DNA of 53,417 nt from Burkholderiales bacterium (GTDB lineage: Bacteria; Pseudomonadota; Gammaproteobacteria; Burkholderiales; Burkholderiaceae_C), in NCBI GenBank assembly GCA_028868875.1, contig JAGWTS010000003.1, positions 1 to 53,417 on the forward strand, given 5' to 3'. The notes beneath the pieces were generated by a model. It was not told where the DNA came from. It did not search any database and saw nothing but the letters and a program-made list of their open reading frames with translations. Made by a program: the position numbers and the translations under genes. This document shows positions 42,064-49,237 of the stretch, piece after piece. How positions within the stretch are numbered: the stretch's first letter is position 1; each line of letters starts with the position of its first letter.

Positions 42064-43335
42064 TCAGCGCCGCACGCGGTGCTCGAGCAGCCGTTGCGCG
42101 TCGGCCAGCGCCGCGGCCGGGTCCTTGCCCTGGTCGAGCACCTTGTCGAGCTCGGTGTTGACGACTTCCTCGGCGAAGGGATCGAGTTCGTTGACGGTCA
42201 CGGCCTTGATGTGCCGCGCCGCCTCGCGCCAGATCAGGCGCGCCTTCTGGCCGCCGAGGAACTCGATCGGCTGGTCGAAGAACGGGTCGTCGTAGGTCTC
42301 GAGCAGCGCCGGGAACGCGTCCTGCGTCTTAAACGCGTTGATCTGGACGCTGCGGTCCAGCGTCATCATCTTGATCAGCTCCCAGGCCATCGCCTTGTTG
42401 GCCGGGTTCGCGGCCTTGGGGATGGCGTAGAACGATCCGCCGTAGGCCGCCCACGAGCCCTCGGGCAGCTGCGCGGCGCGCCACAGGCCCTTCGTGTTCG
42501 GTGCCAGCCAGGTGCTCAGGTGCCCGGCCAGCCAGGCGCCCGTCATCTCCGATGCCAGCGTGCCGCGCTTGAAGCCTTCGCCCCATTCGTTGGACCAGTC
42601 GTTGATCTTGCCGTCCAGCCCCTGCTGGCGCACCCTGCGCGCGAGCTCGAAGGCGCGCAGGAAGCGCGGCGAGGTCACGTCGGGCTTGCCCTTGGCATCG
42701 AAGTAGATGCCGGCGCCCGGCTCGATGCCGGTGCGGATCACGATGTCCTTGATGTTGCGCGCGTTCGCCATCAGGTAGGCGCCGGTCTTGGCCTTGATCG
42801 TGACGCCGGCGGCGACGAAGCTGTCCCAGGACTTGGTCATCTGGGCCGGATCGACGCCGGCCTTGGCCAGGATGTCGGCGCGGTAGAGCAGGGTGCCGGG
42901 GCCGATGTCGCTGGGCACCGCGACGACGGCGCCACCGCGGCTCGTCGCCTGGTCGTAGGCATAGGGCACGAAGCGCGACTTGAACTTCTGCACGCCGTAG
43001 GCCGGGCCGGTCAGGTCCTCGAGCCCGCCGCCCTGGGCGAAGCGGCCGACGTAGCCGACTTCGAGCACCATCACGTCGGGCAGGTGCGACGAGGTGGCCA
43101 GGGCCGTCGTCATCGCCGTGTGGTGGTCGGCGAACTGGCGGCTCACGACCTGGATGTCGACGTTCGGATGCTTGGCCTTGAACGCAGGAATCGCCGACTT
43201 GACGATGGCGTCGACGGCCGGATAGGCCGCCACGGTGAGTGTTTGCTGCGCCTGGGCCGCGGTCAGCGCCGAGGCCGCCAGCAGGGCGCCGGCCCCTGTA
43301 CGCAGCAGTGCGCTGCCTCGTTTCGTGATCTGCAT
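42064..43335 (-). CDS. Sugar ABC transporter substrate-binding protein
   Basis: Periplasmic binding protein of the extracellular solute-binding family 1, 423 residues. The signal peptide has positive n-region MQITKR, a hydrophobic core and cleavage after AQA near residue 29. The mature part shows SBP_bac_1 features: VMVLEVGYVGRFAQGG, YAYDQATSRGGAVVAVPSD, and AMAWELIKMMT late in the protein. The ATG at 43335 is chosen over one 27 codons upstream because only it starts a signal peptide. It is first in the transporter operon, and a repressor-type palindrome lies 88 bp before the ATG. The ligand is inferred to be a laminari-oligosaccharide. Confidence 0.92.
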   Translation of the reverse strand: MQITKRGSALLRTGAGALLAASALTAAQAQQTLTVAAYPAVDAIVKSAIPAFKAKHPNVDIQVVSRQFADHHTAMTTALATSSHLPDVMVLEVGYVGRFAQGGGLEDLTGPAYGVQKFKSRFVPYAYDQATSRGGAVVAVPSDIGPGTLLYRADILAKAGVDPAQMTKSWDSFVAAGVTIKAKTGAYLMANARNIKDIVIRTGIEPGAGIYFDAKGKPDVTSPRFLRAFELARRVRQQGLDGKINDWSNEWGEGFKRGTLASEMTGAWLAGHLSTWLAPNTKGLWRAAQLPEGSWAAYGGSFYAIPKAANPANKAMAWELIKMMTLDRSVQINAFKTQDAFPALLETYDDPFFDQPIEFLGGQKARLIWREAARHIKAVTVNELDPFAEEVVNTELDKVLDQGKDPAAALADAQRLLEHRVRR

Positions 43336-43422
43336 GGCTGAATCCTGGTTGAAGGCAGAACCACCCGATGCGGGGGGTCTAACGCGTCGGGGACCGAGGA
43401 ATTCGATCGCCGGCAATGCGTA

Positions 43423-43436
43423 AGAAAGCGCTTTCA
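43423..43436. promoter_or_regulatory. LacI-type operator upstream of sugar ABC operon
   Basis: AGAAAGCGCTTTCA has the perfect palindromic core GAAAGCGCTTTC (43424-43435). It lies 88 bp upstream of the binding-protein ATG and downstream of the lacI-like gene end. It is the same motif as the sites at 49070 and 49181. Confidence 0.8.
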
Positions 43437-43506
43437 GAAATTCACTATAACGAGGCCTCCGGGGCGCGTCAATCGAGGGAAAGCGCGAACATCGGCGGCG
43501 CGCGGC

Positions 43507-44562
43507 TCAGGCAGCGAGCAGGCGCGTCGATTCGCGCACCACGATGCGCGGCGCCGGAATCGCCGCGGCAGGCCTGGCGCCGCGCAGCAGTTGCAGCATC
43601 GACAGCGCGGCGAGCCGGCCGAGCTTGAGGCCGGGGTAGTGCACCGTGGTCAGCGGCGGGATCGAGAAGGCCGAGGACACCAGATCGTCGAAGCCGATGA
43701 GCGAGACGTCGGCCGGAACCGCCAGCCCGAGGCGGTGCAGTCCCAGCGCCGCGCCCACGGCCATCTGGTCGTTGGCGGCAAAGACGGCGCTGAAGCGCTG
43801 GCGGCTGCGCAGCAGCTGCTCGACGGCCTGCAGGCCGCTTTCCTCGTGGTACCGACCGGCGACGACGAGCCCGGGCTCGCAGGCGATGCCGGCTGCCTGC
43901 AGCGCCGCGGCGTAGCCGCGCTGGCGTTCGGCGGCGTCGGGGTGGCCGGGGTCGCCGCCGATGAAGGCGATGCGGCGGTGGCCCAGGCCGATCAGGTGCT
44001 CGGTCGCGAGCCGGCCGCCTTCGAAGTTGTCGAAGTTCAGCGCGAACAGGCCCGGCGCCTTCAGGCTGCGGCCGACGACGACGACGGGCAAGGCCTTGGC
44101 GCAGGTGCGCAGCGCGGCGTCGCTCGAGCGGCCGGTGAAGACGATGAGGCCGTCGACGCGGCGCGCGCGCAGGGTCTCGATGCAGCGCCCCTCGGTCTGC
44201 GCGTCCCAGTGGCCGCTGACGAACAGCGGGCTGTAGTCCGAGCTCGCGAGCTCGTCTTCGATGCCGCGCAGCGCGTCGCCGTAGAAGGGGCTGTCGATCG
44301 ACTGGGTGACGACGCCGATGCTCAGCGTGCGGCCGCGGGCGAGGCCGCGCGCCACCGGATTGGGGACGAAGCCCAGGCGCGCGATGGCGTCGGCGACCGC
44401 CTGCTTCTTGGCCGCGCTGACCGCGGCGGTGGCGTTGAGGATGCGCGAGACGGTGGCGGCCGAGACCCCGGCGGCCTCGGCGACGGTGTCGATGTTGACG
44501 CCGCCGGGCGCGGCCTTGAGCGTCGACTTGCGGCTCTTGCGGGGCCCGGGCATTTCCGTCAT
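43507..44562 (-). CDS. LacI-family transcriptional repressor, paralogue 1
   Basis: Repressor of 351 residues. After a basic N-terminal tail, the HTH (about 22-45; IDTVAEAAGVSAATVSRILN) is followed by the hinge helix region PNPVARGLARGRTL, which has the usual LacI-type hinge. The periplasmic-binding-protein-like sensor domain includes DSPFYGDALRGIEDEL, GRLATEHLIGLGHRRIAFIGG and SLIGFDDLVSS. The start at 44562 has GGAG about eight bases upstream. It is divergent from a closely similar paralogue (172 bp apart). A palindrome of the type LacI proteins bind lies 71 bp beyond its 3' end, at the transporter promoter. Confidence 0.95.
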   Translation of the reverse strand: MTEMPGPRKSRKSTLKAAPGGVNIDTVAEAAGVSAATVSRILNATAAVSAAKKQAVADAIARLGFVPNPVARGLARGRTLSIGVVTQSIDSPFYGDALRGIEDELASSDYSPLFVSGHWDAQTEGRCIETLRARRVDGLIVFTGRSSDAALRTCAKALPVVVVGRSLKAPGLFALNFDNFEGGRLATEHLIGLGHRRIAFIGGDPGHPDAAERQRGYAAALQAAGIACEPGLVVAGRYHEESGLQAVEQLLRSRQRFSAVFAANDQMAVGAALGLHRLGLAVPADVSLIGFDDLVSSAFSIPPLTTVHYPGLKLGRLAALSMLQLLRGARPAAAIPAPRIVVRESTRLLAA

Positions 44563-44671
44563 GGTCTGCTTCTCCGATCTGCGTTGGCGCGGCGAGGGCG
44601 GCTGCAACCGGCCGCGCCCGGCGCCGGCAGCGCGCGCAAGCGCGACTTTAACGGCCCCGGGCCGGGCGATC

Positions 44672-44685
44672 TGGTTGCGCTTTCA
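44672..44685. promoter_or_regulatory. Degenerate operator half-site between the two lacI genes
   Basis: TGGTTGCGCTTTCA carries the right half of the operator (GCGCTTTCA) but not the left. It lies in the 172-bp gap between the divergent repressor genes, about 50 bp upstream of the second one's start. It could serve weak autoregulation, or be chance. Confidence 0.35.
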
Positions 44686-44734
44686 AGCGCGCGTGCCGCT
44701 TACACTCGGCGCCCCAAGAAGAGGTGAGCTGCGG

Positions 44735-45760
44735 ATGAAGATCCGGAATGGTCCAGGCGCCGCGGCCCCCGTGACGCTGCAAAGGGTGGCCGAGCGGGCG
44801 GGGGTCTCGGCGAGCACGGTGTCGCGCATCCTCAACGGCACCGCGATCGTCAGCGCCGCGAAGAAGCAGGCGGTCGACGACGCGATCGCGCAACTCGGCT
44901 TCGTGCCCAACCCGGTCGCGCGCGGCCTGGCCGGCGGGCGCACGCTCAGCGTCGGCGTCGTGACCCAGGCGATCAACAGCCCGTTCTACGGCGTCGCACT
45001 GCGCGGCATCGAAGACGAGCTCGGCGGCGCCGGCTACAGCCCGCTGTTCGTCAGCGGCCACTGGAATGCCGACGACGAGGCGCGCTGCATCGAGACGCTG
45101 CGCGCGCGCCGCGTCGACGGCATCATCGTCTTCAGCGGCCGCCTGGGCGACTCCGCGCTGCGCGCCTGCGCCCGCGCGCTGCCGGTCGTCGTCACCGGGC
45201 GCTCGCTCAAGGCCACCGGCCTGCATTCGCTGAACTTCGACAACTTCGAGGGCGGGCGCCTCGCCACCCGGCACCTGATCGGCCTGGGCCACCGCCGCAT
45301 CGCCTTCATCGGCGGCGAGCCCGAGCACCCGGACGCGGTCGAGCGCCAGCGCGGCTACCTCGCCGCGCTCGAGGAGGCCGGCCTCGGCGTCGATGCCCGG
45401 CTGTTCGCCTCGGGCCTGTACACCGAGCAGAGCGGACTCGACGCGACCGAGCGCCTGTTCGGCGCGCGCGCCTCGTTCAGCGCCTTGTTCGCCGCGAACG
45501 ACCAGATGGCCTTCGGCGCGGCGCTGGCCCTGCATCGGCGCGGCCTCGTCGTGCCGCAGGATGTCTCGCTCGTCGGCTTCGACGACGTGCCTTCGGCGAG
45601 CTACACGATTCCGCCGCTGACCACCGTGCACCAGCCGATCTACGAGGTCGGGCGCATCGCCGCCGCCGCGATGCTCGAGATGCTGCGCGGGCTCAAGACC
45701 CGGCTGCAGCTGCCGGCGCCGCAGCTCGTGGTGCGCGAGTCGACCCGGGGGCGGCGCTAG
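44735..45760 (+). CDS. LacI-family transcriptional repressor, paralogue 2
   Basis: Repressor of 341 residues, strikingly similar to paralogue 1 along its whole length. Shared stretches include SRILN, GFVPNPVARGLA, GRTLS and GVVTQ, SPFYG, YSPLFVSGHW, CIETLRARRVDG and LNFDNFEGGRLAT. The recognition helix SASTVSRILNGT differs from SAATVSRILNAT at two positions within that stretch. Residue changes concentrate in the sensor pocket and C-terminal lobe. The start has GAGGTGAG at good spacing. This is a duplicated repressor, probably reading the same or nearly the same operator with a different inducer or affinity. Confidence 0.95.
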   Translation: MKIRNGPGAAAPVTLQRVAERAGVSASTVSRILNGTAIVSAAKKQAVDDAIAQLGFVPNPVARGLAGGRTLSVGVVTQAINSPFYGVALRGIEDELGGAGYSPLFVSGHWNADDEARCIETLRARRVDGIIVFSGRLGDSALRACARALPVVVTGRSLKATGLHSLNFDNFEGGRLATRHLIGLGHRRIAFIGGEPEHPDAVERQRGYLAALEEAGLGVDARLFASGLYTEQSGLDATERLFGARASFSALFAANDQMAFGAALALHRRGLVVPQDVSLVGFDDVPSASYTIPPLTTVHQPIYEVGRIAAAAMLEMLRGLKTRLQLPAPQLVVRESTRGRR

Positions 45761-45838
45761 GAACGCCGAGGGCAACGCCGGGAGCCGCGAACGAGGTCGC
45801 GCGCCCGGCGCGTCGGGCGCGCCGCGCAGGCCGGGCCC

Positions 45839-47623
45839 CTACTTGGCCCAGTAGATGTCGTCGACCCAGAAGGTGGTGGCGTTGCCCACGCCCTGGGCCG
45901 GCGTCGACTTGCCGGTCGAGGCGTAGAGGTCGGCGATCGTGAAGGGCTGGGTCACCAGGGTCATGTCCAGCCTCGCGCTGGCCGGCTGGCCGTAGGCCGG
46001 CGTGGCGGCGGCGACGAGTGCGCTGACCGGGATCGACACCTGGTGCCAGTTGCCGTCGTTGACGTAGCCGTACTGCGCGCTGGCGGGGTCGACGACGACG
46101 TAGGCCTGGACGGCATTGCTCGCCGCCGTCGTCCCGGTCAGGAAGCCGACCTGGATCTTGCCCGGGTAGGTCGACTTGATGCTGAAGTTCAGCGTGCCCG
46201 CGGCGACGAACTGCGACAGGTCGTCGGCGGTCGTGGGCAGCAGGCCGATCAGGCCCCAGCCGAACATCGGCGACGCGTTCTGCGGGGCCGGCGTGATCTG
46301 CAGGCTGTTCGGCGCGTCGCCGGGCGCCGAGGCGCTCGAGTTCTGGCCCGCGAAGGCCGTCGCCGGGCTGTTGAACCCGACCCAGCTGATCGCTTCGGTT
46401 GGCGTCGCCTGGCCGGCGACCGCGACATCGGCGAAGACGGTGTAGCGGTTGGCGCTGATGGTGCCGTTCGAGCTCGTCGGGACGTAGTACAGGGCATGGG
46501 CCGCGCTGCAGTCAGAGCTCTCCCACTGGCTGCTCGGGATGAGGCCTTGCAGCGCGCAGCGCGCCTGGCGGTTGACGTTGAACAGGCCCCAGCCGTCGTC
46601 GCTGCCCTTCCAGGGTTCGTCGAAGGCCTCGAAGTAGAAGATCGCGGTCGGCTTGGATGCGGCGGCGCCCGAGGCGCTCCACGCCGCCAGGCCCTGGACG
46701 TACATCATCTGGTTGATCGGGCTCGCGCGCTGGCTCTCGCCCCCCGTCGCCACGGCCTTCCAGCCGGTTTCGCCGATCGTGATCGGCAGCGCCGCGTAGC
46801 CGGCGCCGTCCAGGTAGTGGCGCACGGTCCGGTAGTTGGTCGTGGCCCAGGCGATCGAGGCGTTCATCATCGCCGCAGCGCGCTGCGTCGCGGGCACGCT
46901 CGTCTGCTGCCAGTCCCAGGAGCCGGGGGTGGTGATGGTGTCGATGATCGGGTAGGTGTGGATCGAGACGAAGTCCAGCGTGTTCAGGACCGGGGCCGGG
47001 CTGCGGCTGTCGGTGCCCGAGTAGAAGAGCCAGTTGTCGTCGGCGGTCACCGGCTGGGTGACGGCGTTGCGGACCGTCTCGATGTAGCCCGCCATCGTCG
47101 TCGGCGAGACCCCGTTGGACGACCAGCTCACCATGTTCTCATTGCCGACGCTCACCGCGAGGATCTCGCTGGAGTAGGTGTTGGCGAGCGTGATCGCGCG
47201 CTGCAGCTGCGCCTGGTTGAAGCTCTCGTTGCCGCTCTGGATGAAGATGCCGAGCTGGACCTTGATGTCGAAATGCCCGGCGGCGATGCGCTGCAGGATC
47301 ATCTCGGCCGATCCCCCGCTGGGCAAGGACGCGTCGGTCTGGCAGTCGAACAGGCGGATGAGGCCGAAGCCGCCCTGGGCGAGCAAGGCCAGGTCCTGGT
47401 CGACCTCGGCCGTCGTCACGGTCTCGGCCGGCGTGCCGCCGGGCGCCGTGCTGGTGCGAAACGGCGAATAGGCCACCGCCTTGCGCGTCGCGAACGAGGG
47501 GTCCAGGGCGCGCGTCGCGACCCCCGGCAGCGGCACGGTGCCGCCGCCGCCGCAGGCGTCGAGCAGGGCCACGACGCAGAGCACGCTGAGCGCGCGCAGG
47601 AGCTGTTGGATGATTTTGGGCAT
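45839..47623 (-). CDS. GH17 beta-1,3-glucanase lipoprotein with C-terminal CBM-like domain
   Basis: Exported glycoside hydrolase of 594 residues acting on beta-1,3-glucan (endoglucanase or glucanosyltransferase). A signal peptide with lipobox ending at C24 (LLDAC, then a Gly run) points to a lipid anchor. The GH17 barrel spans about 45-380, with acid/base E162 in SVGNEN, nucleophile E285 in ITIGETGW, and YFEAFDEPWKG near 329. Residues about 390-594 form a beta-rich domain ending TTFWVDDIYWAK, with NWHQVSIPVSAL, like carbohydrate-binding beta-sandwiches. It is encoded 29 bp after the porin-like gene on the same strand and shares its operator-controlled promoter. Confidence 0.92.
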   Translation of the reverse strand: MPKIIQQLLRALSVLCVVALLDACGGGGTVPLPGVATRALDPSFATRKAVAYSPFRTSTAPGGTPAETVTTAEVDQDLALLAQGGFGLIRLFDCQTDASLPSGGSAEMILQRIAAGHFDIKVQLGIFIQSGNESFNQAQLQRAITLANTYSSEILAVSVGNENMVSWSSNGVSPTTMAGYIETVRNAVTQPVTADDNWLFYSGTDSRSPAPVLNTLDFVSIHTYPIIDTITTPGSWDWQQTSVPATQRAAAMMNASIAWATTNYRTVRHYLDGAGYAALPITIGETGWKAVATGGESQRASPINQMMYVQGLAAWSASGAAASKPTAIFYFEAFDEPWKGSDDGWGLFNVNRQARCALQGLIPSSQWESSDCSAAHALYYVPTSSNGTISANRYTVFADVAVAGQATPTEAISWVGFNSPATAFAGQNSSASAPGDAPNSLQITPAPQNASPMFGWGLIGLLPTTADDLSQFVAAGTLNFSIKSTYPGKIQVGFLTGTTAASNAVQAYVVVDPASAQYGYVNDGNWHQVSIPVSALVAAATPAYGQPASARLDMTLVTQPFTIADLYASTGKSTPAQGVGNATTFWVDDIYWAK

Positions 47624-47652
47624 GGCTCGGGATCGGTTGGAGGGCGGCTGCT

Positions 47653-48993
47653 TCAGAACGCGAAGACCGCTTCGAGGGTCAGGGAGTTGCCGTTGCGCGT
47701 GACGCGGGAGTCGGCGGCGACGAACTGCGAGTTCGCTGCCATCGACATCGGCGAGCGGCCGATCTGGCCGAAGTGGATCGTCGCCGCGGTGGCCGAGACC
47801 TTGAAGCCGTGGCCGAAATCGTATTCGGCGCCCAGGGTGTTGAGCAGGGCCCAGTTGTTGGCCGAGCTCTGGGCGCGCGGACTCGGGTTCGCGGTCGAGG
47901 CCTTGCCCAGCATCATCATGCCGCTGTAGAACGACCAGGGCCCGGTGGTGTAGCGGCCGCCGACGATCCAGTCGGTCGAGGTCGCCGCATAGCCCGGGTT
48001 GTTGGCGCAGGAGGCCACGTCGCTGTTCCAGCAGACGTTGAACATGTCGTTCCAGATGCTGCCGCTCGCCTGGTACTGGGTGATCACGGCGTAGGCTCCG
48101 CTCCAGCGGTTGCGGCGCAGCCCGGCGTAGAGCTGCAGCGGGGTCGTGACGCGCCAGCGCGCCATCGCCATCACGATGCTCTGGCCCGAGCCGCCGAGCT
48201 TGGCGTCGTCGGCCGGGAACGGCGTCAGCCCCGTGAACGGGCTTTGCGCAAAGGCCAGCGGCGTGCCGTTGCGCGTGTTCTGGACGATGCCGTCGAACTG
48301 CAGGTCGCCGTGGTGGTACTGGAGCCAGTACTCGCTGAAGCTGGGCTTGTGGATCTTGAACGCGGTGTTGCCGCGGTCGTAGGTGGCTTCGAGCACCAGG
48401 TCGCCGCCGGCGACGTCGAAGACGCGCGAGGTGTAGCGCAAGGCGCCGGTGAGCAGCCCGTAGCCGGCGCCGCTGCTGCCCCAGGCGTAGGACAGGCCGA
48501 TCTCGGTGCCGAAGGGATAGTCGGCCAGGCTCCAGCCGCGGGTCGTCATCGCGCCGATTTCGAGGCTGCCGTATTCCTCGTGGTGGACGCTGACGTTGCG
48601 CTCGAACAGGAAGCCCGGGAAGGCGGCCTTGCCGAACTGCCAGCGCTGGCTCATCAGGCCGTCGAGCTCGAAGCCGTGGCCGAGGTCGAAGTGCGCCCCG
48701 GCCCAGAGCTGCTCCTGCTCGATGCTGGCGGTCTGGCGGCCGTAGGGCGCGCCCGGCACCAGGGTGTCGCCCCAGGGCTCGTCCTTGGAGGCGCCCGGGT
48801 AGAGCTGGCAGTTCGGGCAGGCGTTGTTGCTCAGCGTTGCGTCGTACTTCGCAAAGCCGACGAGGCTGAAGGGGCCGTAGTCGAGGGCCGAGGCCGCCAG
48901 CGCGGTGAAAAGACCGGCGCCGAGCACGACGAGCCGAGCAGCCGATCGCCGCAGGCCGCTGCCGGCCGGGCGCTTGGGGAAGGAAAGGTTCAT
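47653..48993 (-). CDS. Outer-membrane beta-barrel (porin-like) protein
   Basis: Predicted outer-membrane barrel of 446 residues. The signal peptide (MNLSFPKRP ... ALAASA) is cleaved near residue 36. The mature chain alternates hydrophobic and polar residues, is rich in Tyr/Trp/Gly, and ends in Phe (LEAVFAF), the usual Omp85 recognition end. No named family is recognised with certainty. Two cysteine pairs (NACPNC near the N terminus, and VCWNSDVASC) are unusual for a porin and may form disulfides in outer loops. It is co-transcribed with GH17 and divergent from GH81. It probably admits glucan oligosaccharides. Confidence 0.75.
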   Translation of the reverse strand: MNLSFPKRPAGSGLRRSAARLVVLGAGLFTALAASALDYGPFSLVGFAKYDATLSNNACPNCQLYPGASKDEPWGDTLVPGAPYGRQTASIEQEQLWAGAHFDLGHGFELDGLMSQRWQFGKAAFPGFLFERNVSVHHEEYGSLEIGAMTTRGWSLADYPFGTEIGLSYAWGSSGAGYGLLTGALRYTSRVFDVAGGDLVLEATYDRGNTAFKIHKPSFSEYWLQYHHGDLQFDGIVQNTRNGTPLAFAQSPFTGLTPFPADDAKLGGSGQSIVMAMARWRVTTPLQLYAGLRRNRWSGAYAVITQYQASGSIWNDMFNVCWNSDVASCANNPGYAATSTDWIVGGRYTTGPWSFYSGMMMLGKASTANPSPRAQSSANNWALLNTLGAEYDFGHGFKVSATAATIHFGQIGRSPMSMAANSQFVAADSRVTRNGNSLTLEAVFAF

Positions 48994-49069
48994 GGTCGGA
49001 CGGCGGACCGTGCTGGTGGTGGGGGGATGCTCGAGCACAGGCGCGGCGGATTGCCGCCGGAGGCTGAAC

Positions 49070-49115
49070 TGAAAGCGCTTTCACGAGCGTAGTCTAAGCA
49101 CTCTCACCCCGTCAA
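49070..49115 (-). promoter_or_regulatory. Promoter and operator of the porin-GH17 operon
   Basis: The perfect 14-bp palindrome TGAAAGCGCTTTCA occupies 49070-49083. On the minus strand a plausible promoter sits directly upstream: -35 TTGACG (49110-49115), 18-bp spacer, -10 TACGCT (49086-49091). The operator would cover the transcription start, so a bound LacI protein would block initiation. Confidence 0.75.
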
Positions 49116-49131
49116 CTGGCACGCCCCCGGT

Positions 49132-49166
49132 GTTTACCCGGGCCACGGCCGGCACCCCGGGTAAAC
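49132..49166. promoter_or_regulatory. Inverted repeat GTTTACCCGGG between the divergent operators
   Basis: GTTTACCCGGG (49132-49142) and CCCGGGTAAAC (49156-49166) are perfect 11-bp arms with 13 bp between. They sit midway between the two LacI-type operators in the divergent porin/GH81 promoter region. The motif differs from the LacI operator, so it may bind a second regulator such as an activator. Confidence 0.5.
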
Positions 49167-49180
49167 CTGAGCTGGCAAAG

Positions 49181-49194
49181 TGAAAGCGCTTTCA
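49181..49194. promoter_or_regulatory. LacI-type operator upstream of GH81
   Basis: Perfect palindrome TGAAAGCGCTTTCA, ending 43 bp before the GH81 ATG. TGGCAA (49173-49178) and TACGAT (49196-49201) are possible -35 and -10 hexamers 17 bp apart, which would place the operator in the spacer. The -35 match is weak (3 of 6). Confidence 0.78.
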
Positions 49195-49237
49195 ATACGA
49201 TCCGGCCCCATCCGAATCCCGCCGAGGTGGCCCCGCC

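Noticed and set aside
44637-44656. GCAAGCGCGACTTTA as another operator
   Set aside because: It needs an insertion to match the palindrome and has no symmetry.
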